DNA of 8,981 nt from Candidatus Zixiibacteriota bacterium (GTDB lineage: Bacteria > Zixibacteria > MSB-5A5 > GN15 > FEB-12): the NCBI GenBank assembly GCA_022564135.1, contig JADFLZ010000065.1, forward strand, positions 1 to 8,981, in the 5' to 3' direction. Positions within the stretch are counted from its first letter, which is position 1, and every line of letters starts with the position of its first letter. Under the pieces are notes generated by a model that saw nothing but the letters and a program-made list of their open reading frames with translations, did not search any database and was not told where the DNA came from. Position numbers and translations under genes: made by a program. Below are positions 1 through 6,729 of this stretch, piece by piece.

Positions 1-1586
1 TCGAGTTCACCTACGAAGTCAGCCGTTCGCTGGCGGCCTGCGAGGGCGCGATTTTAGTGGTTGATGCTTCACAGGGAATCGAAGCGCAGACAATTACCAA
101 CTTATATCTGGCTCTTGATGGCGACCTGGACATTCTGCCGGTCGTCAATAAAATTGACCTGCCCCATGCCAAACCGGACGAAGTGGCACAAGAAGTTGCT
201 GAGCTATTGGGCTGCGATGAGTCCGATGTTCTGCGCTGTTCGGCCAAAACCGGTGAGGGCATTAGCGAAATTCTGGAAGCAATTATCAGCCGGATTCCGG
301 CCCCGGCAGGCGACCCCGAAGCGCCTCTTCAGGCGATGGTCTTCGACTCAATTTTTGATACCTATCGCGGCGCCATGCCGTTTGTCAAAATAGTAAACGG
401 CACCATCCGCAAAGATGACAAAGTCAGATTTATGTCGACCAATGCCGTTTATGATATCGATGAAGTGGGCTATCTGCGTTTGTCGAACGTACCGCTCAAA
501 AAACTTTCGGCGGGTATGGTCGGTTATGTTTTTGCCTCAATTAAAGAGTTAGAGCATACCAAAATCGGCGACACTATAACTCATGTCAAACGTCCTGCCG
601 CAAAACCGCTGCCGGGATTTGTGGCGGTCAAGCCGATGGTATTTTCAGGATTGTATCCGGCCGTTGCCGAAGATTTCAGCCGCCTGCGCGAATCTCTCGA
701 AAGACTGACCTTAAACGATTCATCGCTGACATTTACGCCGGAGTCATCCGAAGCGCTCGGGTTTGGGTTTCGGGTCGGGTTTTTGGGGCTGCTGCATATG
801 GAGATTATTACCGAAAGGCTGGCGCGCGAGTACGGCCAGACGATTATAAATACTGTTCCCAATGTTGAGTATCGGGTGTACAAAGATACATCCGGCCGCG
901 TGGACAAAAAAGGCCGGGCAATTGAAGCCGAAATAGTTTCGGTTTATAATCCGGCTCAGATGCCGCCGCCGGGGGAGATTGGCCATATCGAAGAACCGTT
1001 TGTCGATGCCCAGATAGTTGTGCCGGGGGATTATGTCGGCTCGATTATGAAACTTGCCACCGAGCGCCGCGGCGAATACAAAACCACCGAGTATCTGACG
1101 CAGACGCGGGCAACTATTTCATACGCCTTTCCGCTGTCTGAGATAATTTTTGATTTTTACGACAAACTGAAATCTGTTTCACGAGGCTATGCTTCGTTTG
1201 ATTACGGCATTCCTTATTATAAGCGTTCCAATCTGGTCAAGCTCGATATTTTGGTAAACAGCGACCCGCTTGATGCTCTTTCGGTCATTATCCACCGCGA
1301 CAAAGCTTATCACTGGGGCGTAGCTCTGACCGAAAAGCTGCGCACTCTGATACCGCGCCAGATGTTTGAAGTTGTCATTCAGGCTTCTATCGGCAGTAGA
1401 ATTATCAGCCGCGCCACGGTCAAGCCTCTGCGCAAACAGGTCACGGCCAAATGCTATGGCGGCGATATCACCCGCAAACGCAAACTCTGGGATAAGCAAA
1501 AAGAGGGCAAAAAGAAGATGAAACAGTTCGGCAAAGTCGAAATCCCCCAGGAAGCCTTCTTAGCCGCCCTGAAAGTAGGGGAGTAG
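1..1586 (+). CDS. lepA: Elongation factor 4 (LepA), 5'-truncated by window edge
   Basis: This is the C-terminal 527 residues of the ribosome-associated GTPase LepA/EF4, which binds ribosomes and is proposed to aid translation and initiation under stress. The frame is open from base 3 and begins just after the G3 region (EFTYEVSRSLAACEGA), so roughly 75 N-terminal residues with the P-loop lie upstream. G4 NKID is at 147-158 and the G5 motif SAK at about 240. Next come the domain II beta-barrel, the signature GFLGLLHME (from 777), and the LepA-specific C-terminal tail with AKCYGGD, RKRKLW and QKEGKKKMKQFG. The C-terminus ends close to where the family normally ends. One small departure is RVGFLGLLH where many members have RCGFLGLLH. 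No terminator hairpin is evident after the stop. The identification is secure. Confidence 0.97.
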   Translation, partial: EFTYEVSRSLAACEGAILVVDASQGIEAQTITNLYLALDGDLDILPVVNKIDLPHAKPDEVAQEVAELLGCDESDVLRCSAKTGEGISEILEAIISRIPAPAGDPEAPLQAMVFDSIFDTYRGAMPFVKIVNGTIRKDDKVRFMSTNAVYDIDEVGYLRLSNVPLKKLSAGMVGYVFASIKELEHTKIGDTITHVKRPAAKPLPGFVAVKPMVFSGLYPAVAEDFSRLRESLERLTLNDSSLTFTPESSEALGFGFRVGFLGLLHMEIITERLAREYGQTIINTVPNVEYRVYKDTSGRVDKKGRAIEAEIVSVYNPAQMPPPGEIGHIEEPFVDAQIVVPGDYVGSIMKLATERRGEYKTTEYLTQTRATISYAFPLSEIIFDFYDKLKSVSRGYASFDYGIPYYKRSNLVKLDILVNSDPLDALSVIIHRDKAYHWGVALTEKLRTLIPRQMFEVVIQASIGSRIISRATVKPLRKQVTAKCYGGDITRKRKLWDKQKEGKKKMKQFGKVEIPQEAFLAALKVGE

Positions 1587-1679
1587 AAAAAATGAAAGTA
1601 ATATCGAATTGAAACAAGTCGATATAGTTGGTGTAGAATCTTTGATATGTTGACTTCGTTAAAAATTTTACAACTTAGT

Positions 1680-2939
1680 ATGAAAAAACTTATTTTTGCT
1701 ATTCTCATATTTGCTATAAGCGTCAGCTCCCAGGCCGCCTCGCTCTATATCCCGATGAACAAGTCCCAGGCCGATCATCTCAAGGCCTATGGGGTAGTTT
1801 TCAAAGCTCTCGAAATGGGCAAAAAAGCCCAGTGGCTGCTTAACTACGAGGGCGGCTCGTTTTTGATCGACTATTCACCGGCGGTGGCTAACCTCTGTCT
1901 CTTGATGGGTGTCACCAGTGAAAAAATAACTTCCGGGCAGGAAGCTGATATTTTTCGCCGAATCGAAGTTGAAAATATGGAGCGGGTAGAACTTCAAAAA
2001 GCGCCGACAATGGCTGTCTATTCGCCGCCAACGATGCAGCCCTGGGATGATGCTGTCACCCTGGCTTTGACCTACGCCGAAATAGACTACGATGTCATCT
2101 GGGATGAGGAAGTTCTCTCAGGGGCGCTCGATGAATACGACTGGGTGCACTGTCACCACGAAGATTTCAGCGGGCAGTATGGCAAATTTTACGGGGCCTT
2201 TCGCGGGCAGCTCTGGTATCAGGCCGATGTTAAAACCAACGAAGAAATGGCCGCCAAACTTGGCTACAGCAAAGTCTCTCATATGAAACGAGATGTGGCC
2301 CTGACAATTTACGAATATGTCCGCCGCGGCGGCTTTTTGTTTTCGATGTGTTCGGCTCCGGAAACTTTTGATATGGCCTTAGCCGCAGCCGAAATTGATA
2401 TAGTGCCGCGCGAGTTCGACGGCGACCCGGTTGACCCCGGCGCTCAGGAAAATCTTAACTTTTCAAGAACATTTGCCTTTGAGAATTTTGAGGTCTCGTT
2501 TGACCCGATGGTATACCGTCGTTCTAATATCGATACGTACCCCGAACGGATGATTCGCTTTCCGCGCCGGGACGATGATTTTTTCTATCTCTTTGATTTT
2601 GCCGCCAAACTTGACCCGGTCCCGACTATGTTAGTGCAGAATCACACTAACACCGTCGATGGTTTTATGGGGCAGACGACCGGATTTAAAAAGTCGTTTC
2701 TCAAAAAACATGTCATGATACTGGGACAGCCGGATAACTATGACGAGGTGCGTTATATCCACGGCAATCTCGGCCGGGGCACTTTTACTTTTATGTCCGG
2801 CCATGACCCCGAAGATTACCGTCACCTGATCCACGACCCGCCGACCGATTTAAACCTGCACAAAAACAGTCCGGGCTACCGGCTGATACTCAATAATGTT
2901 TTGTTTCCGGCGGCGAAGAAAAAAGAACGGAAGACCTGA
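1680..2939 (+). CDS. Secreted protein of unknown function, amidotransferase-like Cys motif ('asparagine synthetase B'-labelled family)
   Basis: The predicted 419-residue product starts with a typical Sec signal peptide (MKKLIFAILIFAISVSSQAA, likely cut near residue 20) and has no lipobox. An in-frame ATG at 1647 would add 11 residues before this signal, so 1680 is preferred; neither start has a clear Shine-Dalgarno. Visible motifs are LLNYEGGSF (about 53-61), QPWDDAVTLAL (120-130), HCHHEDFSGQYGKFY (157-171), GGFLFSMCSA (217-226) and SGHDPEDY (373-380), with a conserved-looking tail ending LILNNVLFPAAKKK. From memory, close relatives are widespread in Bacteroidetes and are often named 'asparagine synthetase B'. 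I see neither an N-terminal Cys2 class II amidotransferase nor an AsnB synthetase domain. The hydrophobic strand, Cys224 and later His375 recall class I amidotransferase or ThuA-like folds; that is inference. Substrate and role are unknown. It stands alone between lepA and a repeat-rich gap. Confidence 0.85.
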   Translation: MKKLIFAILIFAISVSSQAASLYIPMNKSQADHLKAYGVVFKALEMGKKAQWLLNYEGGSFLIDYSPAVANLCLLMGVTSEKITSGQEADIFRRIEVENMERVELQKAPTMAVYSPPTMQPWDDAVTLALTYAEIDYDVIWDEEVLSGALDEYDWVHCHHEDFSGQYGKFYGAFRGQLWYQADVKTNEEMAAKLGYSKVSHMKRDVALTIYEYVRRGGFLFSMCSAPETFDMALAAAEIDIVPREFDGDPVDPGAQENLNFSRTFAFENFEVSFDPMVYRRSNIDTYPERMIRFPRRDDDFFYLFDFAAKLDPVPTMLVQNHTNTVDGFMGQTTGFKKSFLKKHVMILGQPDNYDEVRYIHGNLGRGTFTFMSGHDPEDYRHLIHDPPTDLNLHKNSPGYRLILNNVLFPAAKKKERKT

Positions 2940-2953
2940 CGCAGTCATTTCGA

Positions 2954-2998
2954 AATTGGCGAGGGGCAGATGAGGACACGCTATTGGCGGCCGCCCAC
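2954..2998 (+). repeat. Direct repeat copy 1 (45 bases, with GGCGGCCGCC palindrome)
   Basis: It starts AATTGGCGAGGGGCAGATGA and ends ATTGGCGGCCGCCCAC. The partner is at 3071-3116. The two copies differ by one inserted A and one G-to-A change. Bases 2986-2995 form the perfect 10-base palindrome GGCGGCCGCC. It is probably part of a genome-wide intergenic repeat family; that is inference. Confidence 0.85.
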
Positions 2999-3028
2999 AA
3001 AACGATAGCAGAACCATTAGGTTTCGTC

Positions 3029-3048
3029 ATTCTTGCGAATGCGAGAAT
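3029..3048 (+). repeat. REP-like hairpin 1
   Basis: A 20-base inverted repeat: outer arms ATTCT/AGAAT, then T-G, G-C, C-G and G-T pairs around a tiny loop. The flanks (CGTCATTC before, CCAG after) match the common short palindromic repeat seen in many bacterial genomes as GTCATTCCnGCGAAnGCnGGAATCCA. A similar unit lies in the opposite orientation at 3121-3150. Confidence 0.65.
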
Positions 3049-3070
3049 CCAGTCCCTCATACGAACACAG

Positions 3071-3116
3071 AATTGGCGAAGGGGCAGATGAGAACACGCT
3101 ATTGGCGGCCGCCCAC
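3071..3116 (+). repeat. Direct repeat copy 2 (46 bases)
   Basis: Second copy of the repeat at 2954-2998, starting 117 bases downstream of the first. It has one extra A in the GCGAAGGGGC segment and reads GAGAACACG where copy 1 reads GAGGACACG. It keeps the palindrome GGCGGCCGCC at 3104-3113. Confidence 0.85.
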
Positions 3117-3120
3117 TAAA

Positions 3121-3150
3121 GATGGATTCCAGCCTTCGCTGGAAAGTCAC
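3121..3150 (-). repeat. REP-like hairpin 2 (inverted relative to hairpin 1)
   Basis: TTCCAGC at 3127-3133 pairs perfectly with GCTGGAA at 3138-3144 around the loop CTTC. With its flanks (TGGATTCC before, AAGTCAC after) it is approximately the reverse complement of hairpin 1 and its flanks, so the same repeat type occurs twice in opposite orientations. Confidence 0.65.
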
Positions 3151-3162
3151 TGACCTGGTTCT

Positions 3163-3235
3163 TGTAGCTCAGGAAGCTCGTCTTCCTGACAATTTACACG
3201 AAATAGTCAGGACCATTAAAAGGTACTGACCTACA
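3163..3235 (+). repeat. Branched palindromic element (three-stem structure)
   Basis: A closing stem TGTAG (3163-3167) with CTACA (3231-3235) encloses two hairpins. The first is TCAGGAAG (3169-3176) with CTTCCTGA (3182-3189), a perfect 8-bp stem with a 5-base loop. The second is GTCAG-G-ACC (3206-3214) with GGT-A-CTGAC (3222-3230), 8 pairs with one internal mismatch. A 16-base unpaired linker (3190-3205) joins them. CCTGAC (3185-3190) can alternatively pair with GTCAGG (3206-3211). It does not look like a tRNA. It could be a structured repeat or an RNA element in the ruvX leader; the function is not known. Confidence 0.55.
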
Positions 3236-3260
3236 CTAAAAATTCATATTTTAATCGTAG

Positions 3261-3280
3261 GGGCTGAATATTTTCAGCCC
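3261..3280 (+). repeat. Stem-loop upstream of ruvX
   Basis: GGGCTGAA (3261-3268) pairs perfectly with TTCAGCCC (3273-3280) around the loop TATT. It is followed by TAATTT rather than a proper U-run, so it is at best a weak terminator and more likely another repeat-derived palindrome. Confidence 0.55.
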
Positions 3281-3366
3281 TAATTTGAGATAATGTTCAT
3301 TATGCCTGAGACACAATTTCCCTACAACAAGTTTGCAGTTAGTGAATCGGTTATTTAAGTTGTAGC

Positions 3367-3795
3367 ATGGTACTGGCTGAAAACAGAAGATTTCTCAGTA
3401 TAGACTACGGCGAGCGACGTATCGGACTGGCCAAAAGCGACCCCAGCGGGACTATTGCTTCGGCTCTGGTTACAATTGAAGTCAGCTCTATGGCTGAGGC
3501 TGTTAAGAAAATTGCCGAAAAGATAAGTGAGCTTGAGCCTGACGGCCTGGTCATCGGTTATCCGCTGCATATATCGGGCGAAAAGAGCGAAAAATGCCTT
3601 GAGGTAGATAAATTTGTCGAAAAGTTGGAAGAGATCTATAACAAACCGATACATAAAATAGACGAACGCTGGAGTTCGAGCGAAGCAGCCGACATAATTC
3701 ATGCTCACGGTAAGAAAACAGGCCAGGACAAAGGACGCCTAGACCGTCTGGCGGCGGTAATTATTTTGCAAAGATTCTTAGATGGAGAAAGCTGA
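3367..3795 (+). CDS. ruvX: Putative Holliday junction resolvase / pre-16S rRNA nuclease (RuvX/YqgF)
   Basis: This 142-residue protein has the RNase H-like fold of the YqgF/RuvX family, implicated in 16S rRNA 5'-end processing and, in some bacteria, Holliday junction resolution in the cytoplasm. The first acidic site is Asp13 in SIDYGERRIGLAKSD. VIGYPLHISGE (63-72) matches the family's V-G-L/Y-P core. Asp99/Glu100 lie in DERWSS, where DERLTT is more usual, and Asp126 lies in LDRLAAVIILQRFL. All three catalytic acids are therefore present and the length is normal. The ATG at 3367 places Asp13 where expected; no Shine-Dalgarno is visible. The 3' end overlaps mltG by 14 bases, a common ruvX-mltG pairing that implies co-transcription and translational coupling. 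Confidence 0.93.
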   Translation: MVLAENRRFLSIDYGERRIGLAKSDPSGTIASALVTIEVSSMAEAVKKIAEKISELEPDGLVIGYPLHISGEKSEKCLEVDKFVEKLEEIYNKPIHKIDERWSSSEAADIIHAHGKKTGQDKGRLDRLAAVIILQRFLDGES

Positions 3796-4804
3796 CACGA
3801 AGAAATCGACATTTAAATATATAGCGAAAATAACAGCAGTGGTGCTTTTAGCCGCGCTGGTTCTGGGCACAGTCACTTATTATTATCCGAAAAATATCGG
3901 TGATAAAACTGTCACTGTCATAGTCAAACAGGGGGATAGTTTTAAGAGCGTAGTCAGTAAGCTTGTCGACGGCGGCGTGCTGTCTTCAAAAGTTATGCTC
4001 AAAATTCCTGCCAGAATATTTGGCGTCGACAAAAGACTTGTTCCCGGTCGTTACGATTTTACCGGTAAAAATTCTTACTCAAGCGTACTGAAGAAACTGG
4101 GGCAGGGGGATTTTGTTCGCATAAAAGTTACTATCCCCGAGGGTGCCACCATCTGGCAGACTGCGGCGCTGCTTGCCGATAGTCTGAAGTTTGAAGCTGA
4201 CTCGCTGCAAGCTCTCAACAAAGAAACTAAGTTTTTAAGCGAGCGTGAACTTTCGTATCTTGAGGGCTATCTTTTTCCCGAAACTTACTATTTCCCCTGG
4301 GGTTCGTCGGCCCGCCAAGCTGCTGCTATTATGGTCAGGCAGTACCAAAGTATGACAGACTCTCTCTGGCCTGAGGCAATAACGGCTTCTTTGACTAAAG
4401 AAGAAATTATAATTCTGGCCTCAATCATTGAAGCCGAAACCGGGGCTGGCAACGAGCGCGAGCTGGTATCTTCGGTCTATCATAATCGCCTTAGGAAAAA
4501 AATGAAACTCGATGCCGACCCGACTGTCATATATGGTCTGGGCGGACTGAAACGGCCGCTCTGGCTGAAAGATTTAAAAAAGAGAACTCCTTACAATACC
4601 TACTTAAACAGAGGCTTGCCGCCCACCCCTATAAATTCTCCGGGGCTGGCTGCCATCAAAGCAGCGCTATATCCGGCTGAGACAGATTATTATTATTTTG
4701 TGGCTGACAATGGCGGTAAACATCTGTTTGCAAAAACAAACGCCGAGCACAATCGTAACAGGCAGAAAATCAAAAGAGAACAAAAAGAAGCCCGGGCAAA
4801 ATAA
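3782..4804 (+). CDS. mltG: Endolytic murein transglycosylase MltG (YceG-like)
   Basis: This 340-residue inner-membrane protein is predicted to cleave nascent peptidoglycan glycan strands and so set their length. A short cytoplasmic N-terminus precedes one transmembrane helix (about 14-35), followed by a LysM-like domain (about 44-95) and the catalytic YceG domain. Key motifs are LEGYLFPETYYF (160-171), ASIIEAETG (213-221) whose Glu217 corresponds to the catalytic glutamate (E. coli E218), SVYHNRL (231-237), DADPTVIYGL (244-253), LPPTPINSPGLAAIKAAL (279-296) and YYYFVADNGGKHLFAKTNAEHN, which I cite only by its position near 303-324. Its length is normal for the family. Translation starts inside the end of ruvX. 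Its stop codon directly abuts the stop codon of the convergent GAF-domain gene, leaving no room for a terminator between them. Confidence 0.95.
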   Translation: MEKADTKKSTFKYIAKITAVVLLAALVLGTVTYYYPKNIGDKTVTVIVKQGDSFKSVVSKLVDGGVLSSKVMLKIPARIFGVDKRLVPGRYDFTGKNSYSSVLKKLGQGDFVRIKVTIPEGATIWQTAALLADSLKFEADSLQALNKETKFLSERELSYLEGYLFPETYYFPWGSSARQAAAIMVRQYQSMTDSLWPEAITASLTKEEIIILASIIEAETGAGNERELVSSVYHNRLRKKMKLDADPTVIYGLGGLKRPLWLKDLKKRTPYNTYLNRGLPPTPINSPGLAAIKAALYPAETDYYYFVADNGGKHLFAKTNAEHNRNRQKIKREQKEARAK

Positions 4805-5347
4805 TCAGGCTGTCTGTTTCTTTTTTACCAGTTTGCTGGCGAAGCGGTCCAGTAGCGCATCAGATTCGCCTTCTTCAAGCATTGCAAAGGCTGTTGGATT
4901 CTGAGAACTAAAGCCGACCAGGCCTATAACTTCACCATCAAATTTCAGAGGTTTCAGCGCAAATGACTTCGTCAGCGGCTCCAGCAGGAGTTTTTGTTCA
5001 AAGAAATTGCCGCTGAAAGAATTACTAAAGCTCTCGGTATAAAGGTTACCGTCTTCGATAACTTTTTCAAAGAGCGACTTAGCCGGCGGCAGGCTGAGCG
5101 ACAGGCCATCGCGTTTTTGACCGTTGGCCCAGGTAGAAATGGCCGAAAGCGAGTTGTCTGCCTGCTTTAGAACCAGAACACTCTTGCCGATTTCGTATTT
5201 GTCTTTTAGGTGGTTAGTGATTTCAAAAAAGATTTCGGCAGGATCACTCTCCTGTTCAAGCACCTGATTAATATCTCTTACCCTGCCGTTTGATTTGGCA
5301 GCAGAGACATCTGACGGCATAGCTGTGGTCTCATTGATGTTGTTCAT
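4805..5347 (-). CDS. GAF-domain protein, third gene of a regulatory operon
   Basis: This 180-residue cytoplasmic protein has a polar N-terminus (1-35) and a single GAF-like domain (about 36-175). The C-terminal half is the most recognisable: LKPLKFDGEVIGLVGFSS (131-148) followed by a helix (ALLDRFASKLV) typical of the last GAF strand-helix unit. There is no kinase, cyclase, HD or DNA-binding domain, so it is probably a stand-alone ligand- or protein-binding module; the ligand is unknown. It overlaps the upstream sigma-54-activator-like gene by 17 bases (5331-5347), implying translational coupling. A GGGGG run nine bases before the ATG is the nearest thing to a ribosome binding site. The family call rests on pattern recognition alone and is moderate. 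Confidence 0.75.
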   Translation of the reverse strand: MNNINETTAMPSDVSAAKSNGRVRDINQVLEQESDPAEIFFEITNHLKDKYEIGKSVLVLKQADNSLSAISTWANGQKRDGLSLSLPPAKSLFEKVIEDGNLYTESFSNSFSGNFFEQKLLLEPLTKSFALKPLKFDGEVIGLVGFSSQNPTAFAMLEEGESDALLDRFASKLVKKKQTA

Positions 5348-6725
5348 CTGAATAAACCCCCAAAGTTTCAGTTTCAGATTCTTCGTTTCTTTGTAACTTA
5401 AATTTTCTGACTTTTCTCCAGAGAGTGGTTCGGCCGATGCCCAGCTGCAGGGCGGTATGGGTAAAATTCCAGTTGTTGTCTTCTAAGGCTTTGGTAATAT
5501 GCAGCCGCTGACTGTCCGCCAGTGATGACTTTTGGCTGCTTTTTGCATCAAGCGCTGAGGTTAAGCGTCCTCTCTGGCGACCTGAGCCAACGAAGGTAAC
5601 CGAGACGGCATCGAGATTTTTTTCCTGACAGATTGTAACTGCCCGCTTCAGGCAGTTTTCCAGTTCCCGCACATTTCCGGACCAGTCATGTTTAGATAGT
5701 TTTTCAATTGCCGCAGAAGTTATCCCCAACGACGGACTATCGATTTCAAAAGCGTACTTTCTTAAGTAATACGAAGCCAGCACTTCGATATCTTCAATCC
5801 GATCAATCAGCGACGGAATCGAAATCTCAATCGCCTGCAGCATCTCAACTAAACGGCTGTCGACTAAGTTTTTCCTGACTAAGTTATAAAGCGGCTGGTC
5901 ACAGGAAAGGATGAGTCTGGGCATGGCCGGCTGGTCGTCTGATAAGGATTTATTTTGATTTAGCGCTATGAGCTGAGTCAGCAGTCTTTGTGAATCTAAT
6001 TCCATACTTTCCAAGTGAGAGATGAAAACTGTAGAGGCATCCACACTGGTCGAATCGAATATTCTTTTTAACTCTGTTTCGATAAATTCCTTGGTGGCGC
6101 TGGAGCAGTCGATTCTGTTTAGTTCGTTTTTGCGGCGCAGAGAATGATAATGAATGATATTGGCCAGCAGGGTCTTGCCGGTGCCGGTTTTACCTGAGAT
6201 AACTACCGGGATATCACACAGCGCCATCTGCATGGCGGTCTTTCGAATCCGCTCGATTTTTAACGATACACCGATAAAATTGTCAAAGCCGTAGTTCATG
6301 GCAATCTGCTGGCGCAGCATCATTAGCTCGCTCATGTTATTTTTTGAGGCGGTTATAGCAGTTATTTTCGATAACAGAATGTCGCTATTAATCGGGTTCA
6401 GCAGATAATCCGCAGCTCCGGCATTTATGGCTTTGGCTGCCAGTTCTTGATTTCCCGGATTTATTGCTGCCAGAATTTCGGTATTGGGGAATTCGCCGGT
6501 TAGTTGTGATATAGCAGAAATCAACTCACTTGATTCATTGTCTATCATGACTATCAATATCGGATAGTTCTTCAGACCTAATTCTGTACGGGCGCTGGCG
6601 AGACTGGTTACTTGTTTGAAGCGGTGAAGCAGTTCGGGAATCGCAATACTTAGTGAGCTGTTCTGGTCTGATTTTATATCCAACAGGAGAATATCAATTG
6701 GGGCTTTTCTGCTACTTGTAATCAT
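5331..6725 (-). CDS. Sigma-54-activator-like protein lacking GAFTGA and Walker B acids; Fis-type HTH
   Basis: This 464-residue protein has the layout of an NtrC-type response regulator. A receiver-like domain (about 8-125) lacks key residues: the switch Lys is Asn110 (YLLNPI), the N-terminal acidic pair is not seen, and the phospho-acceptor position is unclear, with Asp62 the nearest candidate. The AAA+ domain (about 145-375) keeps Walker A, SGKTGTGKT (177-185), and sensor 2, GNVREL (350-355). The GAFTGA loop is missing: ETEL (216-219) is followed almost at once by the Walker B strand. The usual DE of GTLFLDEI is Ser236-His237 (STVFISHL), and the arginine-finger segment is not recognisable. 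A Fis-type HTH at about 404-443 looks intact (LGIGRTTLWRKV). It may bind ATP and DNA, but sigma-54 remodelling is unlikely; that is inference. It starts four bases after the upstream gene's stop, and AAGGA 11 bases before the ATG is a weak ribosome binding site. Confidence 0.88.
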   Translation of the reverse strand: MITSSRKAPIDILLLDIKSDQNSSLSIAIPELLHRFKQVTSLASARTELGLKNYPILIVMIDNESSELISAISQLTGEFPNTEILAAINPGNQELAAKAINAGAADYLLNPINSDILLSKITAITASKNNMSELMMLRQQIAMNYGFDNFIGVSLKIERIRKTAMQMALCDIPVVISGKTGTGKTLLANIIHYHSLRRKNELNRIDCSSATKEFIETELKRIFDSTSVDASTVFISHLESMELDSQRLLTQLIALNQNKSLSDDQPAMPRLILSCDQPLYNLVRKNLVDSRLVEMLQAIEISIPSLIDRIEDIEVLASYYLRKYAFEIDSPSLGITSAAIEKLSKHDWSGNVRELENCLKRAVTICQEKNLDAVSVTFVGSGRQRGRLTSALDAKSSQKSSLADSQRLHITKALEDNNWNFTHTALQLGIGRTTLWRKVRKFKLQRNEESETETLGVYSDEQHQ

Positions 6726-6729
6726 TAAT

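Larger units (their letters stand above)
2940..3366. other. Repeat-rich intergenic region, no gene
   Basis: This 427-base gap between the secreted-protein gene and ruvX holds no credible coding sequence or tRNA. It contains two diverged copies of a direct repeat, two short hairpins of the REP-like type in opposite orientations, a branched foldable element and a stem-loop near the 3' end, each listed separately. The arrangement suggests repeated insertion or shuffling of small non-coding repeats. The last 85 bases before ruvX (3282-3366) show no strong promoter; a weak TTGCAG at 3333-3338 with a poor -10 is the best I can see. Confidence 0.8.

Noticed and set aside
1647..1679. Upstream ATG for the secreted protein
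   Set aside because: It would put 11 residues ahead of a textbook signal peptide that begins at the 1680 ATG, with no better ribosome binding site.
2890..3150. Minus-strand open frame of 86 codons across the repeats
   Set aside because: Its central peptide (DWILAFARMTK) is the well-known artefact translation of the REP-like palindrome, and the frame overlaps the end of the secreted-protein gene.
3163..3235. Possible tRNA or tRNA-like gene
   Set aside because: The fold has a closing stem and two hairpins but lacks a T-loop GTTCRA, a D-arm pattern and a 7-bp acceptor stem.
2940..3240. CRISPR array
   Set aside because: Only two diverged repeat copies 117 bases apart, with no regular spacers and no cas genes.
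3261..3286. Intrinsic terminator upstream of ruvX
   Set aside because: The stem is good but the following bases TAATTT are not a U-run, and no plus-strand gene ends nearby (nearest stop at 2939).
3355..3708. Minus-strand open frame of 117 codons antisense to ruvX
   Set aside because: It is a shadow of ruvX, whose catalytic motifs are all on the plus strand; the antisense product has no recognisable domain.
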